A DNA stretch of 64,000 bases from an uncultured Lachnospiraceae bacterium (GTDB lineage Bacteria > Bacillota > Clostridia > Lachnospirales > Lachnospiraceae), in the NCBI GenBank assembly GCA_934294885.1, contig CAKRAK010000003.1, positions 87,263 through 151,262 of the forward strand. Reading direction: 5' to 3'. A program made the translations under genes and the position numbers. Within the stretch, counting starts at the first letter, position 1, and each line of letters begins with the position of its first letter. Below the pieces are notes generated by a model that had not been told where the DNA came from, made no database searches, and saw only the letters and a list, made by a program, of their open reading frames with translations. Below, in pieces: positions 35,156 to 44,350 of the stretch.

Positions 35156-36493
35156 TTATAAATTATCCTTCGTAATCAATTCATAAATGATTGGATTTGC
35201 CCTAACCCTTTCTTCCTGAACCTGATAAGCGGAAATAAAACGATTCGTCGCCTGAGAAAGCCTGTTCTCATCATTACCGTAAAGAATGGCAACAATATCA
35301 TTCTTTTCTATAGCATCACCTAATTGTTTGAAAATACGAATTCCCACGCTTAAGTCAATCTCACTGTCCTTCGTCTCTCGTCCGCCACCTAAAATTAAAG
35401 AGGTCATTCCCACTGACTGATTATCACAGGATAGCAGATATCCCCGATTCATATACACCGGCATTATATCTTTTCCATATATCTTTTTTTCAATGGATGC
35501 AGCAGCAAATTGGGAAGGCTCATCAATAAAACTGTCTTCACCACCCTGTGCCTTTACAAATTCCTTCAGCTTATCCAGGGCTTTACCGGATGCAACCGCA
35601 TCATCTATAAGCTTCATCGCCTGTTCTTTTCCCGATGCTTTTTGAGCCAGTAACAGCATCTGACATGCCAATGCTTTCGAAACCTCCATTAAACGATGAT
35701 TTCCGTTACCCTTCAGACATTCAATTGCTTCCTTTACCTCTAAAATATTACCGACACTGTTCCCTAGAGGTTCGTTCATGTCCGTGATCAGGGCAACTGT
35801 TTTCTTTCCTGCCATTGTGCCGATAGACACCATAGTCCTTGCCAAAGCTCTTGCATCCTCTAACGTTTTCATAAATGCTCCGGAACCGCATTTTACATCC
35901 AACACGATACCGTCCGCACCGGCAGCAAGCTTTTTACTCATAATACTTGCTGCAATTAAAGATATATTGTCCACGGTAGCCGTAACATCCCGCAAGGCGT
36001 AGATTTTCTTATCAGCCGGAGCCAGATTGGCTGTCTGTCCTACAATTGCAAGACCAATATCATTTACCTGATTCATAAATCGTTCTTCTGATATACTGGT
36101 CTGAAAACCCGGAATCCCTTCCAGCTTATCTATGGTTCCTCCTGTATGACCGAGACCCCGTCCACTCATCTTCGCAACCGGAACCCCAAGGCTTGCAAGA
36201 ATCGGACCGATAATAAGACTTGTCTTATCTCCAACACCACCGGTAGAATGTTTATCAATCTTGATTCCTTTTATGGAAGATAAATTAAGCCGGTCTCCGC
36301 TGTCAGCCATAGACATTGTAAGATTGGTAGTCTCTTCATTATTCATACCACGGAAATACACAGCCATCAAAAATGCTGCCATCTGGTAATCCGGTATGGT
36401 TCCATCTGTATATTTTTTCACAAGATAATCTATCTCATCTGAGGATAACACTTCTCCATTTCTCTTTTTTAAAATCAAATCATATGTATTCAT
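35156..36493 (-). CDS. pdp: Pyrimidine-nucleoside phosphorylase
   Basis: 445 residues; phosphorolysis of uridine, thymidine and deoxyuridine. The family signature is KIDKHSTGGVGDKTSLIIGP near residue 80, together with KMSGRGLGHTGGTIDKLE and the C-terminal SVGIRIFKQLGD barrel-sandwich region. Its length and the presence of uridine-compatible residues favour the pyrimidine type (pdp) over a thymidine-specific DeoA, but the distinction by eye is not certain. It lies 37 bases after deoB, so base and pentose salvage are co-expressed. GAGGAGG precedes the ATG. Confidence 0.93.
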   Translation of the reverse strand: MNTYDLILKKRNGEVLSSDEIDYLVKKYTDGTIPDYQMAAFLMAVYFRGMNNEETTNLTMSMADSGDRLNLSSIKGIKIDKHSTGGVGDKTSLIIGPILASLGVPVAKMSGRGLGHTGGTIDKLEGIPGFQTSISEERFMNQVNDIGLAIVGQTANLAPADKKIYALRDVTATVDNISLIAASIMSKKLAAGADGIVLDVKCGSGAFMKTLEDARALARTMVSIGTMAGKKTVALITDMNEPLGNSVGNILEVKEAIECLKGNGNHRLMEVSKALACQMLLLAQKASGKEQAMKLIDDAVASGKALDKLKEFVKAQGGEDSFIDEPSQFAAASIEKKIYGKDIMPVYMNRGYLLSCDNQSVGMTSLILGGGRETKDSEIDLSVGIRIFKQLGDAIEKNDIVAILYGNDENRLSQATNRFISAYQVQEERVRANPIIYELITKDNL

Positions 36494-36530
36494 GGCAACC
36501 CCTCCTCATGTATCTTTATCCTTCAGGCTT

Positions 36531-37700
36531 TTACAGCATAGATTTTTTGCTTTCCCCAATCTTTAACTTAGATACACCAAAGTTATCTGCAATCGTTGCT
36601 CCAATATCCGCAAAGGTATCCAAAACTCCCAGATTAATACCATGATCCATCTTCTTATGATACATCAGAACAGGAATATATTCTCTTGTATGGTCTGTAC
36701 CGCGAAATGTTGGATCACAGCCATGATCTGCATTAATAATCAGCAAATCATCCTCTTTCATATTGGTAAGGATTTTGGGAAGACATTCATCAAAGGTCTC
36801 CAGTCCCTGAGCATAACCCTCCACATCTCTCCGGTGTCCCCAGGAAGAATCAAACTCCACCAAATTGGTAAAAATCAATCCATCATGCTGAGTTTCCATA
36901 AAATCAAGCGTCTTTTCAATACCGTCTACATTACTTTTTGTATGAACAAAATCTCCGATTCCCACACCACAGAAAATATCGTGAATCTTTCCAACGGCAG
37001 AAACCCGGTATCCGGCATCATCCAAATAGGTAAGCAGACTTTCTTTGGATGGTTTCAATGAAAAATCCCTGCGGTTGGCTGTACGAACATAGGTAGAACC
37101 TTCCTTTACAAAGGGTCTGGCAATTACTCTTCCAACACCATGTTCTCCCTGTAAAATACCTCTTGCAGCCTCACAGATTCGATACAATTCCTTAACCGGT
37201 ATCACATCCTCATGGGCAGCAATTTGAAAAACAGAATCCGCAGAGGTATATACAATCGGGAAACCGGTTCTTACATGTTCATCCCCTAATTCATTAATAA
37301 TCCGGGTTCCACTGGCAACAACATTACCAAGATATCCCTTGCAGCCGGATTTTAAGAGAAATTGTTCCATAATCTCTTCCGGAAATCCATCCGGGTAAGT
37401 CGGAAATGCCTTTTTGGTATAGATACCGGTCATTTCCCAATGACCGGTAGTTGTATCCTTTCCGTTTGATAATTCCCTTGCCTTGCCATATGCACCGATT
37501 GGTACAACATCCGACTTAGGAAGAGAGGTTCCGTCAATGGAATACAATCCCATGCCTTCCATATGGGGAACATGCAAATGTCCTCTTTTCCGGATAATAT
37601 TTCCTAACGTATCTGCCCCCACATCACCAAATACATCCGCATCCGGCAGTGCACCAATTCCGACACTATCAAGAATGATCCAAATAACACGTTTAAACAT
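36531..37700 (-). CDS. deoB: Phosphopentomutase DeoB
   Basis: 389 residues; converts (deoxy)ribose 1-phosphate to the 5-phosphate, joining nucleoside salvage to central metabolism. Manganese-binding alkaline-phosphatase-like blocks: LDSVGIGALPDADVFGDVG at the N-terminus, KDTTTGHWEMTG, and NADHGCDPTFRGTDHTREY near the C-terminus. Full length. GGGGGTG lies before the ATG. It pairs with pdp downstream and serves the phosphorylase encoded at 29589 too. Confidence 0.96.
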   Translation of the reverse strand: MFKRVIWIILDSVGIGALPDADVFGDVGADTLGNIIRKRGHLHVPHMEGMGLYSIDGTSLPKSDVVPIGAYGKARELSNGKDTTTGHWEMTGIYTKKAFPTYPDGFPEEIMEQFLLKSGCKGYLGNVVASGTRIINELGDEHVRTGFPIVYTSADSVFQIAAHEDVIPVKELYRICEAARGILQGEHGVGRVIARPFVKEGSTYVRTANRRDFSLKPSKESLLTYLDDAGYRVSAVGKIHDIFCGVGIGDFVHTKSNVDGIEKTLDFMETQHDGLIFTNLVEFDSSWGHRRDVEGYAQGLETFDECLPKILTNMKEDDLLIINADHGCDPTFRGTDHTREYIPVLMYHKKMDHGINLGVLDTFADIGATIADNFGVSKLKIGESKKSML

Positions 37701-37729
37701 ATACTACACCCCCTGTAATCCTTATAAAA

Positions 37730-38761
37730 TTACAATAAATCAGCCATCTCCAATAATAATTTTTCTGATTTTTCCCAGCCAAGACATGGGTCTGTAATAG
37801 ATTTTCCGTAACAGCCGCCACCAACCGGCTGATTACCGTCTTCAATATAAGACTCTACCATAACACCCTTAACCAGTCCTGCCACATCTGTACTATGACG
37901 CATACTATGAAGAATTTCTTTTACAATTCGAGGCTGTTCATCCCATTGTTTTCCTGAATTATTATGATTTGCATCTACAATAACTGCCGGATTTTTTAAT
38001 TTATCAAACTTATGATATGCGTCACATAATGCGATCAGATCTTCATAATGATAGTTCGGCATAGACACTCCATGCTTATTCAGGGAACCTCTTAAAATAC
38101 AATGGGTCAACGGATTACCGTCTGACTTAACCTCCCAGCCCGCTGTCATGAAAGTATGACTGGACTGACCTGCCACACAGGAATTCATCATAACCGAATA
38201 GTCTCCTGAGGTTGGATTTTTCATACCAACAGGAACATCGATACCGGATGCGATCAATCGATGAGACTGGTTCTCAACAGAACGTGCACCGATTGCAACA
38301 TAAGATAAAATATCAGAAAGATATGGCCAGTTATCGGAATAAAGCATCTCATCAGCCGCTGTCAATCCGGTCTTGCCAATCGCATCAATATGCATCTTAC
38401 GGATTGCCTTTAATCCTTCAATAAAATTAGGCTTCTCCTCCGGATTTGGCTGATGTAACATTCCTTTATATCCGGAACCGTTGGTTCTTGGCTTGTTTGT
38501 ATAAATTCTCGGAATAATTAAAATTTTATCCTGTATCTTTTCCTGAACCTTCGTCAAACGGGTCAGATAATCCAAAACCGCATCTTCATTATCCGCAGAG
38601 CAGGGACCGATAATTGCAATAAATTTATCTGATTCACCGGTAAAAATCTTTGCAATTTCTGCATCCCGTTGCGCCTTAACTTTTTTATTCTCCTCGCTCA
38701 TTGGAAATAATTCTTTAATCTCTTCCGCAGATGGTACCTGGGAAATGTAATGTAAACTCAT
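37730..38761 (-). CDS. aroF: 3-deoxy-7-phosphoheptulonate synthase (DAHP synthase, type I)
   Basis: 343 residues of the class I DAHP synthases, the first step of the shikimate pathway (PEP plus erythrose 4-phosphate). Signatures are IIGPCSADNEDAV, YTNKPRTNGSGYKGM, GARSVENQSHRLIASG, PVGMKNPTSGD and IVDANHNNSGKQ, close to the E. coli AroG/AroF group, whose allosteric amino acid cannot be told here. The ATG at 38761 has AGGAG seven bases upstream; 20 extra residues in a longer frame are rejected. It is a single gene between dac and deoB with a probable promoter at 38781. Confidence 0.95.
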   Translation of the reverse strand: MSLHYISQVPSAEEIKELFPMSEENKKVKAQRDAEIAKIFTGESDKFIAIIGPCSADNEDAVLDYLTRLTKVQEKIQDKILIIPRIYTNKPRTNGSGYKGMLHQPNPEEKPNFIEGLKAIRKMHIDAIGKTGLTAADEMLYSDNWPYLSDILSYVAIGARSVENQSHRLIASGIDVPVGMKNPTSGDYSVMMNSCVAGQSSHTFMTAGWEVKSDGNPLTHCILRGSLNKHGVSMPNYHYEDLIALCDAYHKFDKLKNPAVIVDANHNNSGKQWDEQPRIVKEILHSMRHSTDVAGLVKGVMVESYIEDGNQPVGGGCYGKSITDPCLGWEKSEKLLLEMADLL

Positions 38762-38780
38762 GTTTATTCTCCTATCTTGT

Positions 38781-38809
38781 ATAATATTCAGGTAATCCAA
38801 AATTCGTAA
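38781..38809 (-). promoter_or_regulatory. Probable promoter of aroF
   Basis: TTACGA and TATTAT separated by 17 bases on the minus strand; 20 bases upstream of the aroF ATG at its -10, giving a short leader. Two deviations in the -35. Confidence 0.5.
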
Positions 38810-38856
38810 TTTCCATTGCATTTACTTTATCATGAAACAGGAAAAAAAGCAAACAT

Positions 38857-40158
38857 TCACCCACCATTAATATAGGATTTCAGAATTTTAAGAAAGCAAT
38901 ATTGGTATGTGATTTTCTCGCAATTCACATCAGAATACAACGATATATCCTGATATTCCTTTCCGTTTATGTATATTTTCAATATTCCCACATTCTGATT
39001 CTTTTTTACCGGAGCCTCCAAAGTCTTTGGAATACATACGTCATAGGTAATGCGGTCATCCCCCTTTACTAACAGGGATACACGATCCTTTGTATAAGGG
39101 ATACATTCTTTATATTGAATGCCATTTTGAATCTTTATCTTTTGGAAGGATATATTTTTCTCAACAACCGTTTTTTTCGTATATTCATTGATTCCGTAAT
39201 TCATCAGTCTTGTTGTGTCCTGCCATTTATAATTTTTGTGAGGCGGCCATCCGCATGCAAGAACTACACTGATTAATTTTTTTCCTTCTTTTTCGATTCC
39301 GCCCACAAAACAATAGCCTGCTTTTCCGGTAAATCCTGTTTTGATTCCGATTGCTCCTTCATATAGATCAAGAAACCGGTTCTTATTATTCACCGTCAGA
39401 CTTCTGCCCTTCGTCTGCTCATGAAATTGGTACGTTCTTGTTTGTATCATTTCACAAAACTGCCGGTTGGAAAGACAGTATCTGGCAATTAACGCAAGAT
39501 CTCTTGCCGTCGTGTAATGTTTTTTTGCATCCAAACCATTGGGAGTGACAAAATTCGTATCGTAGGCACCTAATTGTTTTGCCTTGTCATTCATCATTTT
39601 AGCAAACCCCTCCACACTGCCTCCGATATGCTCGGCAATGGCAACCGCAGAGTCGTTATGAGACTCCAGTATCATGGAATAGAGCAAATCCTTCAAACGA
39701 TACTGTTCCCCGGTCTGAATGTGCAGCTTCACATCCGGTTGTCTGGCTGCATTGGAAGAAACCGTTACTAAATCCTCACCATTTCCATTTTCCAATGCAA
39801 CGATTAAGGTCATAATCTTGGTTGTACTTGCCATAGGTGCTTTTTCATAACCGTTTTTTTCATATAAAACTCTTCCGTTTGTTCCATCCATTAATACAGC
39901 ATAGCCCGCCTGAAGGTTATCCAAAGAATCCTTCTCCTTCATGACAGGAAGCTCCTGTCTTTTCGGAATCCCTTCTTCCATCCGAACTCCCTCTTTTGTC
40001 CAGACCCCATAATATCGATTATGCTCATAAGCAGTCTGAAGCTTCTCATTTTCTTCATATGTATGAATACCGGCACAGCCAATGGCAAGAAAAAATGCAA
40101 AAATCCAAAGAAAAAGAGAATTATTTTTATCATTTTTTACAGCATAAAAAAAAGACAT
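38857..40158 (-). CDS. D-alanyl-D-alanine carboxypeptidase (second copy)
   Basis: 433 residues. The N-terminus has a signal or anchor segment (FLWIFAFFLAIGCAGIHTYE, residues about 17-36). The S-x-x-K motif is ASTTKIMTL, S-x-N is ESHNDSA, and K-T-G is GIKTGFTGKAG, so it is a full serine D,D-carboxypeptidase of the S11 family, with a C-terminal beta-rich domain. It lies directly downstream of scpB, as often seen for this spot in Clostridia. It differs from the copy at 33853 in its N-terminal linker, rich in lysine and glutamate. Probably membrane-attached. Confidence 0.92.
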   Translation of the reverse strand: MSFFYAVKNDKNNSLFLWIFAFFLAIGCAGIHTYEENEKLQTAYEHNRYYGVWTKEGVRMEEGIPKRQELPVMKEKDSLDNLQAGYAVLMDGTNGRVLYEKNGYEKAPMASTTKIMTLIVALENGNGEDLVTVSSNAARQPDVKLHIQTGEQYRLKDLLYSMILESHNDSAVAIAEHIGGSVEGFAKMMNDKAKQLGAYDTNFVTPNGLDAKKHYTTARDLALIARYCLSNRQFCEMIQTRTYQFHEQTKGRSLTVNNKNRFLDLYEGAIGIKTGFTGKAGYCFVGGIEKEGKKLISVVLACGWPPHKNYKWQDTTRLMNYGINEYTKKTVVEKNISFQKIKIQNGIQYKECIPYTKDRVSLLVKGDDRITYDVCIPKTLEAPVKKNQNVGILKIYINGKEYQDISLYSDVNCEKITYQYCFLKILKSYINGG

Positions 40159-40193
40159 GTCATATCCTTGTAAATTATTATTACAAATATATG

Positions 40194-40222
40194 AACATAT
40201 CTTTTAAAATATCACCCATCAA
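40194..40222 (-). promoter_or_regulatory. Possible promoter of the D,D-carboxypeptidase gene
   Basis: TTGATG and TATGTT separated by 17 bases on the minus strand. The -35 overlaps the end of scpB, and the leader would be about 28 bases long. Confidence 0.4.
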
Positions 40223-40815
40223 TCCTTTACAGCCGGAAATGTAAGCTGAGCCTCTTCTAAAGCCTGCTGCTTAAAATCCTCAATCTTATCCGGGGTAATC
40301 ATAGGAAGCTCATCCGTTGACTGTACACCAAAGCTTCTTAAGAAGTCTTCGGTGGTACCAAATAAAATCGGCCTTCCGGCAGCATCCAACCTGCCTACCT
40401 CCTGAATCAAGTGATATTCCACCAGCTTATTCACCGCATGAACACAGGAAACACCTCTGATGGCTTCTATCTCCTGCCGGGTTATCGGCTGCTTGTACGC
40501 AATGATTGAAAGGGTTTCCAGCAATACATCCGTAAGAACATGCTTTTTAGGCGTATTTACAATCTTTATGATCGTATCATAGTAGTCCGATTTGGAACAT
40601 AACTGGTACGAATCTTCAATCTCAAGGATTCTGATTCCTCTTTCTGTTACGTCATATTCCTCCATCATCTGCTTTGCAATCTGCGAAAGTATTTTTTCGT
40701 CTATTTCCAATGCTTTACACAAATCATCCTTTGAAACCGCTTCTCCCACAGAAAACAGAACCGCTTCCAGCCTTCCCTTTAATTCCGGTATACTAAATTC
40801 CTTTTTCTCTTCCAT
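40219..40815 (-). CDS. scpB: Segregation and condensation protein ScpB
   Basis: 198 residues; winged-helix kleisin-associated subunit of the SMC-ScpAB condensin that compacts and separates chromosomes. Family blocks are LEAVLFSVGEAVSKDDL at the N-terminus, LETLSIIAYKQPITRQEIEAIRGV and LIQEVGRLDAAGRPILFGTT. It starts two bases after the scpA stop with GGGAG before the ATG, the standard arrangement. A dimer of this protein embraces the ScpA kleisin. Confidence 0.97.
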   Translation of the reverse strand: MEEKKEFSIPELKGRLEAVLFSVGEAVSKDDLCKALEIDEKILSQIAKQMMEEYDVTERGIRILEIEDSYQLCSKSDYYDTIIKIVNTPKKHVLTDVLLETLSIIAYKQPITRQEIEAIRGVSCVHAVNKLVEYHLIQEVGRLDAAGRPILFGTTEDFLRSFGVQSTDELPMITPDKIEDFKQQALEEAQLTFPAVKD

Positions 40816-40817
40816 AT

Positions 40818-41618
40818 TTACTCCCCTGTAACCATCTCACCTGTAATCGGATTCAATACATTTTCCGAGGTCAGTTCATCCAATGAATCAATTACAATCT
40901 CGCCAAAAATTTCCTCCTGTCGAATAGTAATGGCTCCAACCTTCATCAATTCCAAAATAGACATAAACGTAATAATAACATTCATCTTACTGGGAAACGT
41001 CTCTAACAGGGTTCTGAAATTAATTCCTTTTAAACCCCTTACCTCTTCCCGAATCTGTACCATACGTTCTTCAATGTTGATTTCTTCTTTTTCGATTGTT
41101 CCGAATTTGGAACGAATCGGATCAATTTTATCTACCTGTTTTTTCATAACCGATTTAAAAATCTCATTTAAGGCATTCAGGGTCATTCCGTTAACCAGCA
41201 AAACAGGATCCACATCTTCCTTATATGCAGACACCTCCTTAGGAATGGAGGCTTTTTTATAAAACGTATAAGAAGCGTCTAATTCCATGTCCTTAAGCTC
41301 CAATGCCGCATATTTGTACATCTTATACTCCAGCAAACGACGTACCAGCTCGGCTCTTGGGTCTTCCTCTTCTTCCTCTTCCGATTCTTCCCTTGGAAGC
41401 AGCATTTTTGATTTGATCTTAATAAGTGTTGCCGCCATAACAAGAAATTCACTCATAACATCCATATCCTTCGTCTGCATCTGATTTACATACTCTAGAT
41501 ACTGCTCCGTAATCGTTACAATGGGAATATCATATATATCAACTTTATTCTTATCAATCAGGTGTAACAATAAATCCAAAGGACCCTCAAACACCTGCAG
41601 CTTATATTCTATATCCAT
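40818..41618 (-). CDS. scpA: Segregation and condensation protein ScpA
   Basis: 266 residues; the kleisin that bridges the heads of the SMC dimer. The N-terminus YKLQVFEGPLDLLLHLIDKNKVDIYDIPI is diagnostic, followed by a glutamate run (SEEEEEEDPRAEL) in the middle and a C-terminal winged helix with FMSILELMKVGAI. GGATGTA precedes the ATG. Transcription starts probably from a promoter that overlaps the end of spoIVA. Confidence 0.97.
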   Translation of the reverse strand: MDIEYKLQVFEGPLDLLLHLIDKNKVDIYDIPIVTITEQYLEYVNQMQTKDMDVMSEFLVMAATLIKIKSKMLLPREESEEEEEEDPRAELVRRLLEYKMYKYAALELKDMELDASYTFYKKASIPKEVSAYKEDVDPVLLVNGMTLNALNEIFKSVMKKQVDKIDPIRSKFGTIEKEEINIEERMVQIREEVRGLKGINFRTLLETFPSKMNVIITFMSILELMKVGAITIRQEEIFGEIVIDSLDELTSENVLNPITGEMVTGE

Positions 41619-41655
41619 ATGTACATCCTAAAATAAACAATTCATTAACAAAAAT

Positions 41656-41688
41656 AAGCCGTTTTCAATCAAAGCATGAAAACGACTT
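41656..41688 (-). terminator. Hairpin after spoIVA, probable terminator
   Basis: An eleven-base stem (AAGTCGTTTTC with G-T pairs to GAAAACGGCTT), an 11-base loop, then ATTTTTG on the minus strand. It starts 27 bases past the spoIVA stop. A predicted scpA promoter begins inside this same region, so termination here may be partial. Confidence 0.65.
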
Positions 41689-41690
41689 AT

Positions 41691-41719
41691 ATTATATTAT
41701 ACTTCCATGTAAAAATCAA
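41691..41719 (-). promoter_or_regulatory. Probable promoter of scpAB
   Basis: TTGATT and TATAAT separated by 17 bases on the minus strand. The -35 lies inside the spoIVA stop region, and the predicted start (about 41684) lies inside the spoIVA hairpin. Confidence 0.6.
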
Positions 41720-43191
41720 ATGATTATAAACACCATTCCGCCATTTCCGTCATTAATGATTTTTTCCATTGTATCCTGTAACCGTATTTTGGAATCATCG
41801 TTTATTTTATTGGATTTGCTTAACAATCCTTCTTCCACCATCTGTTCTACGGTTTTTCCGAAAATATTGGTATTCCAGAATGCTTCCGTGGAAATTTTTC
41901 TCTGCTCCTTCATATTGGAAAGAAAATCTTCCGCCTGTTCCTTGCTTCCCACAATCGGAGCAATTTCCGTTGAAACATTTGCTTTTATAAAATGTAGGGA
42001 TGGAGCCTTTGCTTTTATTTTGATGCCATACTTGGTTCCATGCTTGATCAATTCCGGTTCTTCAACTTCAATATCCTCTTTTTCAGGCATTACCAGACCG
42101 TATCCCTTTGCAAACACACTTTCCATCGCTCCGGCCACATGATTGTATTCTTTTCTTTTTTGAGCGATTTCTTTTATAATATTAATGAAGTCATATTCAT
42201 TATCAATCGGAGATTCCAACAGCTCTGACAACAGCTGGTAATAATATTGGTCCGGAATAGTGATTCGGATATGAATCGTACCGTCTCTTAAATCCATATT
42301 GGATACATATACCTCACTGATATATTCTGTATCCGGTTTTTCAAGCTCATATACATTTTTCATACCAATCATATGTTCCAAAACATTTTTTGCGTATGCA
42401 ATCAAATTTTCTTTGATGGGATGATGAATTTCCAAAGTTTCCACCCACTTCGGAATATAAAAATTAACCTGATGAATCGGAAACTCCAGCAATATGCTGT
42501 TCAAAATATTCAATATATCACTGCTTTTTAACTGGTCACAGTTAATTGGCAATACCTTAACACCATATTCCTTTGTTAAATGATTTGCAAGCTCCGTCAC
42601 CTCTTTGTTTGCCGGCTTCGTACTGTTTAATACAACAACAAAGGGTTTCCCCAATGCTTTCATTTCTTCAATAATTTCTTTTTCAACAGATTCATAATTT
42701 TCTCTTCCAATCTCACCAAAGGAACCATCCGTTGTAACAACAATACCGATGGTAGAATGATCCGTCATTACCTTTTTGGTTCCAATCTGTGCCGCTTTGG
42801 AAAATGGAATCTCATATTCAAACCACGGTGTTCTCACCAGACGTTCATGCTCATCTTCTATATGTCCGGTAGCTCCTTCTACCATATAACCGACACAGTC
42901 CACAAGTCTTACGTTAATCTCTGCTTCATTATTCAATGTAATAGTAGTTGCCTCATTGGGAATAAATTTCGGTTCTGTTGTTGTAATAGTTTTACCCGAA
43001 CCACTTTGAGGCAGTTCATCAATGGCTCTTTCCTTTTCCGGTCCGTCTGCCATAGAGGGGAGAACAAGACTTTCCATAAACCGCTTGATAAAGGTTGATT
43101 TTCCGGTTCTGACCGGTCCCACTACACCTATGTACATATCTCCATTTGTTCGTTCTTTTATATCCTGGTAAACGTCATATTGGTCTTTCAT
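41716..43191 (-). CDS. spoIVA: Stage IV sporulation protein A
   Basis: 491 residues. SpoIVA is an ATPase that polymerises on the forespore surface to form the basal layer of the spore coat. It has an N-terminal P-loop domain (Walker A GVVGPVRTGKSTFIKRF; VRLVDCVGYMVEGA; DGSFGEIGRENYE) and the C-terminal region that links to SpoVM and the coat. The protein ends in ... MVFIII, as is usual. AAGGAGG precedes the ATG. In Firmicutes it is under sigma-E; a clear sigma-E promoter is not supported by the short gap upstream. This gene marks the organism as an endospore former. Confidence 0.97.
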   Translation of the reverse strand: MKDQYDVYQDIKERTNGDMYIGVVGPVRTGKSTFIKRFMESLVLPSMADGPEKERAIDELPQSGSGKTITTTEPKFIPNEATTITLNNEAEINVRLVDCVGYMVEGATGHIEDEHERLVRTPWFEYEIPFSKAAQIGTKKVMTDHSTIGIVVTTDGSFGEIGRENYESVEKEIIEEMKALGKPFVVVLNSTKPANKEVTELANHLTKEYGVKVLPINCDQLKSSDILNILNSILLEFPIHQVNFYIPKWVETLEIHHPIKENLIAYAKNVLEHMIGMKNVYELEKPDTEYISEVYVSNMDLRDGTIHIRITIPDQYYYQLLSELLESPIDNEYDFINIIKEIAQKRKEYNHVAGAMESVFAKGYGLVMPEKEDIEVEEPELIKHGTKYGIKIKAKAPSLHFIKANVSTEIAPIVGSKEQAEDFLSNMKEQRKISTEAFWNTNIFGKTVEQMVEEGLLSKSNKINDDSKIRLQDTMEKIINDGNGGMVFIII

Positions 43192-43244
43192 AAAATCCTC
43201 CTTAAAAGAATATATAATTCGAACATCCTAAAATGAATATATGC

Positions 43245-43278
43245 AAAAAAAGAGGAATTATGACTACATAATTCCTCT
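43245..43278 (-). terminator. Rho-independent terminator of gpsA
   Basis: A 12-base perfect stem (AGAGGAATTATG and complement) with a four-base loop and seven T following on the minus strand. It starts about 20 bases after the gpsA stop and separates it from spoIVA. Confidence 0.9.
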
Positions 43279-43299
43279 AACCAATCAACACTTATAAAA

Positions 43300-44307
43300 T
43301 TACCACTTTAACTGCTCTGATTCCCTTGCTTTATCTCTTGTAAGGAGAGAGAAAACGGCTTCCTTTGCAGGAACATCATGGAATAATACATCATTAACAG
43401 CTTCCACTATCGGCATGGAAACATTATATTTTTTAGACAGCTCGTAGGTTGATTTTGCTGAATACACACCTTCCACTACCATCTTTACTTCATCCATTGC
43501 TTCCTGGTAAGTTTTTCCCTGACCGATTAAAAATCCCGCATTCCGGTTTCTGGAATGTTTGGAGGTACAGGTTACAATCAAATCACCGATACCGGAAAGA
43601 CCTGCCACAGTCTCAATATGACCTCCCATGGCAATAACAAGTCTGATAAGCTCTGAAACACCTCTTGTGATTAATGCTGCCTTAGTGTTATCTCCGTATC
43701 CAAGACCATCTACAACACCGGCCGCCAATGCAATTACATTCTTAACAGAACCGCCTAATTCTATACCTATCACATCCGGACTGGTATAAACCCGGAAAAA
43801 GTCATTCATAAAAGTATCCTGTACAATCTCAGCTACTTCTTTGGACTTGGAACCGGAAACAATGGTAGTCGGGATTCCTCTGCTTACCTCTTCCGCATGA
43901 CTTGGTCCCGATAAAATCGCAGCCCTGCACTGTGGACATTCTTCTTTGATGATTTCCGTCATTGTTTTATATGTATGCTCCTCAATACCCTTGGCAACAT
44001 CTACCACAATTGTTCCCTCTTCAATATAAGGAGACGCATTTTTCATTGTTGATCGTACAAAAGGTGACGGTACTGCACAAACAACCAGTTCCTTTCCCTT
44101 TAATGCAGAATCCAGATCCGTTGTAAATTCTACTGTACTTGGAATCATAACCCCCGGCAGCTTATCTCTGTGCTCTCTGTATTCCTTCAGCATTAATATT
44201 TCTTCCGGGTCAATGGACCAAACTGTAACATTATGACCATTTTTGCAAAGTAATATGGATAATGCGGTTCCCCAGCTTCCTGCACCTAAAATACAAATAT
44301 TTTTCAT
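43300..44307 (-). CDS. gpsA: NAD(P)-dependent glycerol-3-phosphate dehydrogenase
   Basis: 335 residues; makes sn-glycerol 3-phosphate from dihydroxyacetone phosphate for phospholipid synthesis. Rossmann motif CILGAGSWGTALSILL at the N-terminus, SGPSHAEEVSRGIPT, and the helical substrate domain with GLSGIGDLIVTCTS and GVYSAKSTYELS. The ATG at 44307 is supported by GGGAGG upstream; ten extra residues in the longer frame are unlikely. The plsY gene just upstream uses its product. Confidence 0.96.
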   Translation of the reverse strand: MKNICILGAGSWGTALSILLCKNGHNVTVWSIDPEEILMLKEYREHRDKLPGVMIPSTVEFTTDLDSALKGKELVVCAVPSPFVRSTMKNASPYIEEGTIVVDVAKGIEEHTYKTMTEIIKEECPQCRAAILSGPSHAEEVSRGIPTTIVSGSKSKEVAEIVQDTFMNDFFRVYTSPDVIGIELGGSVKNVIALAAGVVDGLGYGDNTKAALITRGVSELIRLVIAMGGHIETVAGLSGIGDLIVTCTSKHSRNRNAGFLIGQGKTYQEAMDEVKMVVEGVYSAKSTYELSKKYNVSMPIVEAVNDVLFHDVPAKEAVFSLLTRDKARESEQLKW

Positions 44308-44350
44308 ATTATTACCTCCCATTCCATCATGCACCAATCAAATGATGTTC

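Noticed and set aside
41716..42142. Plus-strand reading frame of 140 residues opposite spoIVA
   Set aside because: Antisense to a conserved gene, no translation signal, no recognisable domain.
43192..43240. Sigma-E type promoter before spoIVA
   Set aside because: An ATATATT block with a CGAATTAT 14 bases later matches only about half of the -10 consensus, too weak to claim.
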